Source of the DNA: Luteibacter sp.
GTDB taxonomy: Bacteria > Pseudomonadota > Gammaproteobacteria > Xanthomonadales > Rhodanobacteraceae
Direction: 5' to 3'
Assembly (NCBI RefSeq): GCF_009912395.1
Contig: NZ_WNDO01000023.1
Coordinates: forward strand, 28,544-92,543
DNA length: 64,000 bases
Made by a program: the position numbers and the translations under genes. Positions 18,472 to 26,968 of this stretch are shown here, in pieces; within the stretch, counting starts at the first letter, position 1, and each line of letters starts with the position of its first letter. The notes under the pieces were generated by a model. The model made no database searches. It was not told where the DNA came from and saw nothing but the letters and a program-made list of their open reading frames with translations.

Positions 18472-19347
18472 ATGAGCGTCCTGATCAACAAGAACACCAA
18501 GGTCCTCGTCCAGGGCTTCACCGGCCAGCAGGGTACCTTCCACGCCGAGCAGGCTGTCGACTACGGCACCAAGGTCGTCGGTGGCGTGACCCCGGGCAAG
18601 GGCGGTACTGAGCACATCGGCCTGCCGGTCTTCAACACCGTGCGTAACGCCGTCGACCAGACCGGCGCCGACGCCTCGGTCATCTTCGTGCCGCCTCCAT
18701 TCGCGGCCGACTCGATCCTCGAAGCCATCGAAGGTGGCATCAAGGTCATCGTGGCGATCACCGAAGGCATCCCGGTTCTCGACATGATGCGCGTGAAGAA
18801 CGTGCTGAAGTCGCACCCGGACGTCGTCCTCGTCGGTCCGAACTGCCCCGGCGTCATCACCCCGGGCGAGTGCAAGATCGGCATCATGCCGGGCCACATC
18901 CACAAGCCGGGCAAGGTCGGCATCGTTTCGCGTTCGGGCACCCTGACGTACGAAGCGGTCTTCCAGACCACGAACGAAGGCCTCGGCCAGTCCACTTGCA
19001 TCGGCATCGGTGGCGACCCGATCAACGGCCTGAACTTCATCGACTGCCTGAAGCTCTTCCAGGACGATCCGCAGACCGAAGGCATCATCATGGTCGGCGA
19101 AATCGGTGGCAGCGCCGAGGAAGACGCGGCTGAGTTCATCAGCCAGTACGTCAAGAAGCCGGTCGTGTCGTTCATCGCTGGCGCCTCGGCTCCTCCGGGC
19201 AAGCGCATGGGCCATGCCGGTGCGATCATCTCGGGCGGCAAGGGCACGGCGGAAGCCAAGTTCGCCGCGCTGGAGAAGGCGGGCGTCACCACGGTGAAGT
19301 CCCCGGCCGACCTCGGCAAGACCCTCGCGGGCCTGATGAAGAAGTAA
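18472..19347 (+). CDS. sucD: Succinyl-CoA synthetase alpha subunit
   Basis: This is the CoA-binding, phosphohistidine-carrying subunit (291 residues) of succinyl-CoA synthetase. CoA-binding [15 protein letters not shown] is N-terminal, and [15 protein letters not shown] and [12 protein letters not shown] are conserved. The active-site histidine is in [18 protein letters not shown]. The ATG at 18472 follows GAGGAGCG. A strong terminator follows the gene. Confidence 0.97.
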   Translation: MSVLINKNTKVLVQGFTGQQGTFHAEQAVDYGTKVVGGVTPGKGGTEHIGLPVFNTVRNAVDQTGADASVIFVPPPFAADSILEAIEGGIKVIVAITEGIPVLDMMRVKNVLKSHPDVVLVGPNCPGVITPGECKIGIMPGHIHKPGKVGIVSRSGTLTYEAVFQTTNEGLGQSTCIGIGGDPINGLNFIDCLKLFQDDPQTEGIIMVGEIGGSAEEDAAEFISQYVKKPVVSFIAGASAPPGKRMGHAGAIISGGKGTAEAKFAALEKAGVTTVKSPADLGKTLAGLMKK

Positions 19348-19376
19348 GACGCTTCGTTCCTTCCGGAGCGAACCGA

Positions 19377-19406
19377 AAGCCGCGACCTCCGGGTCGCGGC
19401 TTTTTT
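19377..19406 (+). terminator. Rho-independent terminator of sucCD
   Basis: Stem AGCCGCGACC / GGTCGCGGCT with a TCCG loop is followed by six T. It ends 8 bp before the convergent metalloprotease stop codon. Confidence 0.88.
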
Positions 19407-19414
19407 CATGCCTG

Positions 19415-20509
19415 TCAGTTGACGACGGGAGGGCCGCCTTCCGGGGAGTCCGGCCATTGAGTGCCCTCGACGATGTAGGCACGCATGCGTCTCTGGTTGT
19501 CGTCGGAGTAGGTGTAGCAATTGGAGCGAAAAGCCCAGGCGAAGGGATACATGTTGCTTTCACACCACCAGCCGCTTTTGTACTGGATCGCTCCGTTTTC
19601 ATGGACCGCGCCGAAAAGGTGACCGAGTTCATGGGCGACGATGCGATAGCGCCCAGAAATCGCCGACATCGCCGAGTTGCCTTCTTGCCAGGCGATCCCT
19701 GTCACCTTGGATTCGGGCGGAAGTAAGGTGATCAACATGAACTTGTTGAGATGCGTGTCTTCGTAGGCGATGTCTTCCTCTTCCGCCCAGCGTTTCGCTG
19801 TCCGGGTCCAGTCGATGAGCGCCTTGGCATGCATGTAGGGAATGTCCGTGACGCCACGAATCAGCGAGTGATAGGTGACGTCGATCTTGGTGAAGGGCAT
19901 CGTCGTTCGCAGGGCATCGTCGAGCCACCAGGCGACATAGCCGGCATGGACATGCTCCGGTGTCATGTATCCCATGACATCGTCGTGGACGAACATGTTG
20001 AGCGTCACCGTGCGATTGACAATATTGTTGTTCGTATCGATTTCGCGCCTCTCCCTTCGCAGTGGCACCGCCGGGTCACCGGTCAGTCCCGTATCCGCGA
20101 CGCGGATCCGCTCGACGACGGGATCGTTCGTCGTGAATCCGATCACGTGCATGCCGTCTTCCTTAGGGATGGATATATCCAGGTGGTCGTCGCGACGCGT
20201 CATGGCGACCGGCTTGCCCCCTAATGCACCGCTGAACATTTCCGAATGGACGCCGTCGGCGAAGACGATGTCGGCAGGAAGGCGGGATTCAATGACCAAC
20301 GTGTCACTGTCTCGACCCGCCTCACGCTTTTTCCTCGTGCCTTGAAGGGTGAGCTCAATCCGTGCAGGGAGGCCTTCATTGACGACCTGGTCGAAACGGG
20401 CGACCAGCTCGGATGGCGTGGTCGTGGGCGGCTGTGCCTGTGTGCCAGGGGCAACCATGGCCATGGTTGCGGCGAAAGCCATGCCAATCCGTCCTGATGT
20501 GATATGCAT
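19415..20509 (-). CDS. Exported metzincin-like zinc metalloprotease
   Basis: This 364-residue secreted or periplasmic protein starts with a signal peptide (MHITSGRIGMAFAATMAMVA, cleavage after TQA) at the ATG at 20509, which has AAGGAAG upstream. The zinc site HELGHLFGAVH (about residues 293-303) matches the metzincin signature HExxHxxGxxH. SNMYPFAWAF after it could contain the Met-turn, and two cysteines (WWCES, SNCYTYS) may form a disulfide. The N-terminal 200 residues are a beta-rich region I do not recognise. It is divergent from a TonB-dependent receptor gene. Peptidase family assignment below metzincin level is uncertain. Confidence 0.72.
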   Translation of the reverse strand: MHITSGRIGMAFAATMAMVAPGTQAQPPTTTPSELVARFDQVVNEGLPARIELTLQGTRKKREAGRDSDTLVIESRLPADIVFADGVHSEMFSGALGGKPVAMTRRDDHLDISIPKEDGMHVIGFTTNDPVVERIRVADTGLTGDPAVPLRRERREIDTNNNIVNRTVTLNMFVHDDVMGYMTPEHVHAGYVAWWLDDALRTTMPFTKIDVTYHSLIRGVTDIPYMHAKALIDWTRTAKRWAEEEDIAYEDTHLNKFMLITLLPPESKVTGIAWQEGNSAMSAISGRYRIVAHELGHLFGAVHENGAIQYKSGWWCESNMYPFAWAFRSNCYTYSDDNQRRMRAYIVEGTQWPDSPEGGPPVVN

Positions 20510-20953
20510 CACGCTTCCTTTTTGCTTGCGGGGAGAGGAATGTAATGAAGCCACCACCCCGAGGAAGATCGTGGGACGCTCGATGGGGAAAAGGCCTACG
20601 TCATCTGTCGACACGAAAGAAATATGGACGTCCATACTTCCAAACCGTTGACGAGGATGCCTGCCCTTGTGTTACCGTGTTGCTAAGCAACATGTCATCC
20701 AGGGGGCGTCCATGCACCACCCTCATTTCGCAATCGCATCCTGTCAGGCCGCTCTCATGAGCGGCGGGCGATGTCGTAGCCGCTGATCCTGCGTGGGCGT
20801 CGCATCGCGGCGTTTCCATCCGATTCTGATTCGTTTCCAGCGTCGCTTGCGGCCTGACGAGGCGTTGTGGCCGTTCGTCGGCGCGCTGCGGGCCCTTCAT
20901 CCACGGGGATATTGGGGTGGAGGGCTCTTTTTTCCGTACATCCAAGGGGTTCC
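20510..20953. other. 444-bp intergenic region between divergent protease and TonB receptor genes
   Basis: No credible gene is present; short ORFs here lack codon bias and ribosome sites. It holds a perfect 14-bp palindrome TATGGACGTCCATA (20623-20636), a small hairpin TGTTGCTAAGCAACA near 20680, and a 7-bp-stem hairpin GCCGCTC/GAGCGGC (20748-20765). A TTGACG box (20648-20653) could be a -35 element for the receptor gene, but no good -10 is seen at the right distance. Confidence 0.5.
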
Positions 20954-23900
20954 ATGGTCATGACGCCGCTGTCGCGGGCACTGCTCGCCGCCGCCATTCT
21001 TTCTGCGTTGCCATTGACGGCAAAGGCGCAGTCCACCACCGGTTCGATCTACGGACAGGTGAAGGCCTCGCCGGGCGATTCGTTACGCATCACCAACGAC
21101 ACGGGCCTGAGCCGGGACGTGGGCATCGATGAACGTGGTCGTTACTCGGCAGCCCAGTTACCCCTGGGCTCCTATACGGTATCGGTCATCCACGATGGCC
21201 ATGTCGCGCAAACCCGCGAAAACGTCTCACTGCGTGTCGGTTCCGGTGTGGAAGTCTCCTTCGTCAACGCGGATGCTCAGGACCTTGGCGGCGTTGCCGT
21301 CACCGCCAATGCGCTACCCTCGATCGACGTGTCGACCGTGGATTCGCGGACCGTCGTGACGGCCCAGCAACTTGCCCGGCTGCCGCTTGGGCGCAATGCC
21401 GAGGCCATCGCCTTGCTGGCGCCGGGCGCGGTGAACAACAGCGGCAGCTTTACCGGGCCAACGGGTAATTCGCTCGTGTCGTTCGGCGGTTCGGCGGCGA
21501 GCGAGAATGCCTACTACGTCAACGGATTCAATACGACCGACCCCTTGCGTGGCTTCGGCGGCATCTCGCTTCCCTATGGCGCCATCGATCAGCAGGAGGT
21601 CTATACGGGCGGCTACAGCGCCCAGTACGGTCGTTCCGATGGCGGCGTGATCAACATCGTCGGCAAGCGTGGTACGAACGAGTGGCATGGCGGCGCGCAA
21701 CTGATCTGGGAGCCGGAGCGGCTTCGCGCCAACGAGCGCGATAGTTACTACACCAATGGCCTGCCGCCGCAGCCGAAGGCGGGTTATCTCTACGCGCCCA
21801 ATCGCGGTAACGCGACGACCTCGACCACGGCCAGCCTCTATGCCGGTGGCCCGCTCATCAAGGACAAGCTGTTCCTGTTTGCGGCCGCCGAAGTGGAACG
21901 ACGTACGGGCGACGTATTGAACAACGTCACCCAGGCGCAGGCGCCGGACCGCTCCTACCGTTACCAACTGCCACGCTGGTACGCCAAGCTGGACTGGAAC
22001 ATCGACGACAGCAATCTTCTCGAAGTGACGGGCGCCTCCGATAAGATCGAGAAGTCGGGAACGATCTACGATTACGACTACGTGAACCGCATCCGTGGAA
22101 CGCGCCTGACGGGAGCAAACAACGAGAAGCAGGGCGGCGATCTCTATACGGCCCGCTACACGGGATACATCACCGACGACCTGACGGTGAGCGCGCAGTA
22201 CGGACGCATGCACACGTCCAACTACGTGGTGCCGTCGGGTTATGCACAGGACGCCGTTTACATCAGCAGGTTGGATTTCCAGAACCCGGTCTATACGGGA
22301 GGCGTCGCCCGGCAGGGTGGCCAGACGGTGTCTTCAGTGAGTAATCCGGGACGGAGCAACGACACCCGAAACACGCGCATCGATATTCATTACACCATCG
22401 GCGATCACACGATCACCGCCGGTATCGACAACCAGCAGGCCCGGGCCCGCGACCAGGGCTCGGCGACATCGGGTCCCGGATACGCGTGGACCTATGCGCA
22501 GGCGTCGCCCGGGCTGCCTATTTCCACCGGCGCCGGCGTGGATGCACCGGGAAAGTATCCCGGAGGCGAGCAGGGCTACTACGTGATACGCGGGGTATCG
22601 TCGAGCCTCGCTACCGTGCGTTCCAGCCAGCGTGCGCAGTACATCGAGGATGCGTGGCAGGTGAGTGATCGTTGGCTGCTGACGGCCGGTCTTCGCAACG
22701 ACCAGTTCACCAACTACAACGCCGACAGTCAGGTCTACATCCGGCAAACTTCCCCGCAGTGGGCGCCGCGCATCGGTTTCAGCTGGGATGTGAATGGCGA
22801 TGCGAGTTTCAAGGTGTATGGGAATGTCGGTCGCTACTACCTCGCTTTGCCGCTCAACCCGGCGCTCAATGCGGCAGGTGGTGCGCTCAGCACGTCGCAG
22901 TACTTCACCTACCAGGGCATCGCGGCCGATGGCCAGCCATTGAACCTGACGGCCATCGCCCCGGGCGTGCCGGTGTCGCCGAACAATTACTTCGGAAAGC
23001 TACCGGATCCGAAGACGGTCGCCGCGCGTGGCATGAAGGCGGAGAACCAGGACGAGTACATCCTCGGATTCACGAAGACCTTCGGGCTGTCATGGATTTA
23101 TGGAGCGAAGCTGACGTATCGCAAGCTGCGCAACGCCATTGACGATTACTGCGACATCGGACGCATTGTCGCCAAGGGACGTGCGCTCGGTTACGACATC
23201 GACAGTTCGCAGACCAACAGCTGCTATCTCTTCAACCCGGGCCAGGCCAATACCTTCGTCCTGCTCGACAGGGCGGGCAACCACGTCGACGTGCCGGTGA
23301 CCAACGCCGAACTGGGGTTCGACCGCCTGAAACGCTCGTACTACAGCCTCGAACTGCTGCTCGAGCATCCGTTCGATGGTAAGTGGTACGGAAAGGCCAT
23401 GTATGTCTTCTCGCGCAGCTATGGAAACACGGAAGGCCAGCTTCGCTCCGATCTCAACCAGACCGCCGCGTCGACCAGCGAGGACTGGGACAACTCGTGG
23501 ATCATGGAACATACCAATGGTCCGCAGAGCAACGATCACACCCACCAGTTCAAGCTATTTGGCTACTGGCAGGTCGCGTCAGAGTGGCTGGTGTCTGGAA
23601 ATCTGAGCCTGGTTTCGGGCACACCGCGTCATTGCCTCGGCTACTACGGTGCCGACCATAGCGATCCGGCGAGCTACAACAGTGATTACCACTACTGCGA
23701 TGGTCAGCCCTCACCGCCCGGAAAGCAGGGGCGCTTGCCCTGGATTCGTCAGATCGATCTGGGCGTCACCTGGCGTCCGTCGTTCGGCGAAGGCAAGCTC
23801 GCCTTCAATGCGAACGTATTCAACCTGCTCAACGAGCAACGCGCCTTGCAGCAGTTCCCGCGGTCCGAAGCAGGCCCTGGTATTCCCAATCCCGCCTATG

Positions 23901-23962
23901 GCGTGATCACGCAGCGTCAGGCGCCGCGTTACGGGCGCCTGAGTGTGTCGTACGACTTCTGA
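20954..23962 (+). CDS. Oar-like TonB-dependent outer-membrane receptor
   Basis: This approximately 1000-residue outer-membrane transporter takes up an unknown large ligand using TonB energy. It has a signal peptide (cleavage after AKA-QS), then a carboxypeptidase-regulatory-like beta-sandwich (GSIYGQVKASPGDSLRITND to about residue 100). The plug domain follows (QLARLPLGRNAEAIALLAPG, VSFGGSAASENAYYVNGF, YGRSDGGVINIVGKRGTN). A 22-strand barrel ends in VSYDF, whose terminal Phe is the Bam signal. This layout is typical of Oar-type receptors, often associated with peptide or protease-linked uptake. The start is 20954 or 20960; AAGGGG lies just upstream. Confidence 0.9.
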   Translation: MVMTPLSRALLAAAILSALPLTAKAQSTTGSIYGQVKASPGDSLRITNDTGLSRDVGIDERGRYSAAQLPLGSYTVSVIHDGHVAQTRENVSLRVGSGVEVSFVNADAQDLGGVAVTANALPSIDVSTVDSRTVVTAQQLARLPLGRNAEAIALLAPGAVNNSGSFTGPTGNSLVSFGGSAASENAYYVNGFNTTDPLRGFGGISLPYGAIDQQEVYTGGYSAQYGRSDGGVINIVGKRGTNEWHGGAQLIWEPERLRANERDSYYTNGLPPQPKAGYLYAPNRGNATTSTTASLYAGGPLIKDKLFLFAAAEVERRTGDVLNNVTQAQAPDRSYRYQLPRWYAKLDWNIDDSNLLEVTGASDKIEKSGTIYDYDYVNRIRGTRLTGANNEKQGGDLYTARYTGYITDDLTVSAQYGRMHTSNYVVPSGYAQDAVYISRLDFQNPVYTGGVARQGGQTVSSVSNPGRSNDTRNTRIDIHYTIGDHTITAGIDNQQARARDQGSATSGPGYAWTYAQASPGLPISTGAGVDAPGKYPGGEQGYYVIRGVSSSLATVRSSQRAQYIEDAWQVSDRWLLTAGLRNDQFTNYNADSQVYIRQTSPQWAPRIGFSWDVNGDASFKVYGNVGRYYLALPLNPALNAAGGALSTSQYFTYQGIAADGQPLNLTAIAPGVPVSPNNYFGKLPDPKTVAARGMKAENQDEYILGFTKTFGLSWIYGAKLTYRKLRNAIDDYCDIGRIVAKGRALGYDIDSSQTNSCYLFNPGQANTFVLLDRAGNHVDVPVTNAELGFDRLKRSYYSLELLLEHPFDGKWYGKAMYVFSRSYGNTEGQLRSDLNQTAASTSEDWDNSWIMEHTNGPQSNDHTHQFKLFGYWQVASEWLVSGNLSLVSGTPRHCLGYYGADHSDPASYNSDYHYCDGQPSPPGKQGRLPWIRQIDLGVTWRPSFGEGKLAFNANVFNLLNEQRALQQFPRSEAGPGIPNPAYGVITQRQAPRYGRLSVSYDF

Positions 23963-23966
23963 TGGG

Positions 23967-25079
23967 TCAGCCTCGCTTCGGCGCCAGCATGGCGGGGGTG
24001 ACGCCTGCGTCCTGGAGGTGGGCGGGCAACTCGCGCCCCAACGCCAGCATGGCGCAGGTCTCGCCCATCGCCGCGCTGGTCTGGATGCCGTAGCCGCCCT
24101 GGGCGGCTAGCCAGAAGAAGCCAGGGGCGTCGTTGGCGAATCCACCGACCAGGTCGCCGCTGGGGACGAAGCTACGTAGGCCTGCCCAGATGCGCTTCGG
24201 ACGACGGATGGTCATCGTCGTGGCTTCCTCGATGCGGTGAATCCCCAGGGCGATGTCGTATTCCTCGGGCTGCACATCGTGCGGATAGGTCGGGTCGGCG
24301 TTGGCTGGCGAGCCCAGCAGCAGGCCGGCATCGGGCTTGAAGTAATAGGACTCGTCGAAGGCGAGTATGAAAGGCCAGTCGGTGGTGACCAGGCCTTCTG
24401 GTGGTTCGAACAGAAAGGCGGAGCGGCGACGGGGCTCCAGACCGATGGGAGCGACGCCGGCGAGTCCGGCGATGACATCGGTCCAGGCGCCGGCTGCGTT
24501 GACCACGATGGGCGTGCGGATGGCTTCATTGATCAGCCACTCGGTGCCGTCGCGTTCGAGCGAGGTCACCTCTGTGTCGAGTCGCAGCGTGGCGCCATGG
24601 TCCTTCGCGCCGCGAAGGAAGGACTGGTGCAATTCATTGACGTCGATATCTGCGGCGTTCGGTTCCCAAAGCGCGTTCTGGGATGCCTCGGGTCGCATTA
24701 CGGGGACACCCGCTTTTATCGCCGCATGGTCCACGACGGCGAGGCTTGGCGTATGGATGCGCAAAGCCTCGTAATCGGCGAGCAGGGCCTCGACCTGGCC
24801 CTCGCTTGCGACGACGAGCGAGCCGCGGCGACGCAGGATCGGGTGGTTTGCGAACCCCGGGGGCGGGGCATCAAGGAAGGGATGCGTGGCCCGCGACAAG
24901 GCGCGTACCTGCGGCGATCCGTAGATTTCGCTGAAGTGTGCGGCCGACCGGCCCGTGGTGTGCATGCCGGCGAAGGGCTCGCGTTCCAGCATCAACACAC
25001 GCGCGTGCGGTGCGAGAAAATAGGCGATGGAGGCACCGGCAATGCCGGCACCGATAACGACGATGTCGTAATGATTCAT
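23967..25079 (-). CDS. FAD-dependent D-amino-acid dehydrogenase (DauA-like)
   Basis: This 370-residue DAO-superfamily flavoenzyme has an N-terminal Rossmann FAD motif DIVVIGAGIAGASIAYFL. The sequence from RRRSAFLFEPPEG through YYFKPDAGLLLGSPANADP and DVQPEEYDIALG to FFWLAAQGGYGIQTSAAMG closely follows, from memory, the Pseudomonas D-arginine dehydrogenase DauA. Such enzymes deaminate a range of D-amino acids to keto acids. It is the last gene of a five-gene minus-strand operon and overlaps the upstream YkuD gene by 4 bp. Context suggests disposal of D-amino acids from peptidoglycan peptides; the true substrate range is unknown. Confidence 0.85.
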   Translation of the reverse strand: MNHYDIVVIGAGIAGASIAYFLAPHARVLMLEREPFAGMHTTGRSAAHFSEIYGSPQVRALSRATHPFLDAPPPGFANHPILRRRGSLVVASEGQVEALLADYEALRIHTPSLAVVDHAAIKAGVPVMRPEASQNALWEPNAADIDVNELHQSFLRGAKDHGATLRLDTEVTSLERDGTEWLINEAIRTPIVVNAAGAWTDVIAGLAGVAPIGLEPRRRSAFLFEPPEGLVTTDWPFILAFDESYYFKPDAGLLLGSPANADPTYPHDVQPEEYDIALGIHRIEEATTMTIRRPKRIWAGLRSFVPSGDLVGGFANDAPGFFWLAAQGGYGIQTSAAMGETCAMLALGRELPAHLQDAGVTPAMLAPKRG

Positions 25080-25834
25080 GGGGAGGGCAGCCGCCAGGCG
25101 TCGCGAAGACGCGCGTATTCATTCTTGGGCAGGAGGACGAAGACGGGTTTCTTTTTGGGGTCGAGCCAGGCGAGCAGGCGCTCCATCGTGGTGTCGGTCA
25201 TCGCGGTGCAGCCAGCGGTGGTGGATGTGGGCGAACGCCAGAGGTGCGCGAAGATGCAGCTACCACCACCTCGCCGGCCGTCGGGATTGTGCTCGATGAC
25301 GAAACCCATCCGGTAGAGGCCATCACCGTTCAGGTGCAGGTCGCGTCGCATGGGTTCGGTGGAACCTTCGACGGCTTTGCGGCCGACCTTGTCCGCGTCG
25401 ACCAGGCGGTTGTAATAAGGCGAGCCATCCACGTCCATGCAATAGTCGGAAGCGGTGAGACCGACGTAGGGCATGGCGGTGGCATGGCTTCGTGCGTAAC
25501 CGAAGGCCTCGCCGATACGGAACACGCCGGCCGGGCTGCGGTTGTCGCCTTCGTGCTTCTGTGGGCCGTCGTTTTGGGTTGGGTTGAGGCCGATGCCCCA
25601 GGCGCTACCGTTCTTGCCGATGGTGACATCGGCGGCACTGCCGGTTTCCTTCCATGCACCTGCATCGCGCACGTAGGTACGAAGCGTTCCGTGCTCGGCG
25701 TTCCAGTCATCGGTCGTCACGACGATCATTTGCTGGGCGCCCGACCATGCGTTCGGCGCTTCGACCGCCAGGACGGCTGTGGGGAGGGTGATGCAAGTGA
25801 AGCCTAGCCAGCGAAAGAGCGAGGAGGCGCGCAT
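25076..25834 (-). CDS. Exported YkuD-family (L,D-transpeptidase fold) protein
   Basis: This 252-residue protein has a signal peptide (MRASSLFRWLGFTCITLPTA, cleavage near AVEA) and a YkuD-type cysteine active site. The catalytic Cys is in TAGCTAM and a His is in CIFAHLWRSP, spaced as in the family. GLNPTQNDGPQKHEGDNRSP and GVFRIGEAFGY are typical of the YafK/DpaA-like or general L,D-transpeptidase branch. It may transfer or hydrolyse bonds at meso-DAP or lipoprotein links. It is embedded in the murein-peptide operon, 15 bp after the epimerase, and overlaps the D-amino-acid dehydrogenase start. Confidence 0.82.
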   Translation of the reverse strand: MRASSLFRWLGFTCITLPTAVLAVEAPNAWSGAQQMIVVTTDDWNAEHGTLRTYVRDAGAWKETGSAADVTIGKNGSAWGIGLNPTQNDGPQKHEGDNRSPAGVFRIGEAFGYARSHATAMPYVGLTASDYCMDVDGSPYYNRLVDADKVGRKAVEGSTEPMRRDLHLNGDGLYRMGFVIEHNPDGRRGGGSCIFAHLWRSPTSTTAGCTAMTDTTMERLLAWLDPKKKPVFVLLPKNEYARLRDAWRLPSP

Positions 25835-25849
25835 GTAGTGCTCCGGGAG

Positions 25850-26959
25850 TCAGGTACCCTGCTTGAGGTCGAGGGGCTCGAGACCATGAATGGCTCGGAT
25901 GCCGAGGCCCGGTACATCCCGGATCGTGATCTTCGCCTCGTTGAAGTCGATGCCGCCGTCGACGGGATCGAGCGCGCACAGGGACGGGACATCGAGATCG
26001 ACCTTGGTAATGACATCGGCCTTGGCGACCGCCAAGTGGACGGCCGCCGCGACGCTTACGCTGGATTCCAGCATGCAGCCCATCATGCATTCGATGCCAT
26101 GCAAGCTCGCGATGTCCGCGATGCGGATGGCGTTGGACAAGCCGCCGGTCTTCATGAGCTTGATGTTGATGATGTCGGCGGCGCGCATCCGGATCAGCTC
26201 CAGCACCTCGAGCGGACCGAAGACGCTCTCGTCGGCCATGATGGGGGTATGTACGCGCTCGGTGACGTAACGCAGTCCTTCCAGGTCGCGCGCCTTCACC
26301 GGCTGTTCGACCAGTTCCAGGTGGACGCCGGCGTCTTCCAGGACATGCAGTGCGTAGACGGCTTGTTTCGCCGTCCAGCCCTGGTTGGCATCCAGGCGCA
26401 GCAGCGCGCGGCTGTGTACCGCGGCGTGGATGGCGCGAACGCGCTCGATGTCCACGCCGATGTCCTTGCCCACCTTGATCTTCAGCGATGCGAAACCGCG
26501 CTCCACGGCCGAAACCGACTTGGCGACCATCGTATCGATGTCATCGACGCTGATCGTGATGTCGGTGGTAATGACCGGATCGCCGCCGCCCAGCAATCGG
26601 TAGAGCGGCGCACCGTACAACTGCGCCCACAGGTCGTGCACGGCGATCTCGACGGCCGCCTTGGCACTGGTGTTGCGCACCAGTGCGTTCTGGATCCCAT
26701 GGGTCACGCGATTGAGGTCGGCGATATCCAGGCCAATCAGCTTCGGCGCGATGTAGTGGCGGATGGCTTCGATGATGGAACCATGCGTGTCGCCCGTGAT
26801 AACCGCCGTGGCCGGTGCGCCGCCGTATCCGATACGGCCGTCATCCGTATGCACCATCACGATGACGTCCTCGACCTGGTCGACGGTACGAAGTGCGGTC
26901 TTGAACGGCGTCTTCAACGGAATGCGGAGCATGCCGAAACGGATGTCGGTGATCTTCAT
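25850..26959 (-). CDS. Dipeptide epimerase (L-Ala-D/L-Glu epimerase family)
   Basis: This 369-residue enolase-superfamily enzyme is of the muconate-lactonizing subgroup and probably converts L-Ala-D-Glu from murein to L-Ala-L-Glu. Features are the capping domain (MKITDIRFGMLRIPLKTPFK), a catalytic lysine in SLKIKVG, metal ligands in LRLDANQGWT, ELVEQPV and MADESVF, and the second lysine in INIKLMKTGG. Length is normal. It lies between an NlpC/P60 peptidase (9 bp) and a YkuD protein (15 bp), matching the Bacillus ykfB-ykfC pairing. Exact dipeptide specificity is inferred from context. Confidence 0.88.
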   Translation of the reverse strand: MKITDIRFGMLRIPLKTPFKTALRTVDQVEDVIVMVHTDDGRIGYGGAPATAVITGDTHGSIIEAIRHYIAPKLIGLDIADLNRVTHGIQNALVRNTSAKAAVEIAVHDLWAQLYGAPLYRLLGGGDPVITTDITISVDDIDTMVAKSVSAVERGFASLKIKVGKDIGVDIERVRAIHAAVHSRALLRLDANQGWTAKQAVYALHVLEDAGVHLELVEQPVKARDLEGLRYVTERVHTPIMADESVFGPLEVLELIRMRAADIINIKLMKTGGLSNAIRIADIASLHGIECMMGCMLESSVSVAAAVHLAVAKADVITKVDLDVPSLCALDPVDGGIDFNEAKITIRDVPGLGIRAIHGLEPLDLKQGT

Positions 26960-26968
26960 AGAATCCCT

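Noticed and set aside
20601..20945. 114-residue minus-strand frame in the protease-receptor gap
   Set aside because: It has no ribosome site, no recognisable motif and atypical composition, and it crosses the likely promoter region of the receptor.
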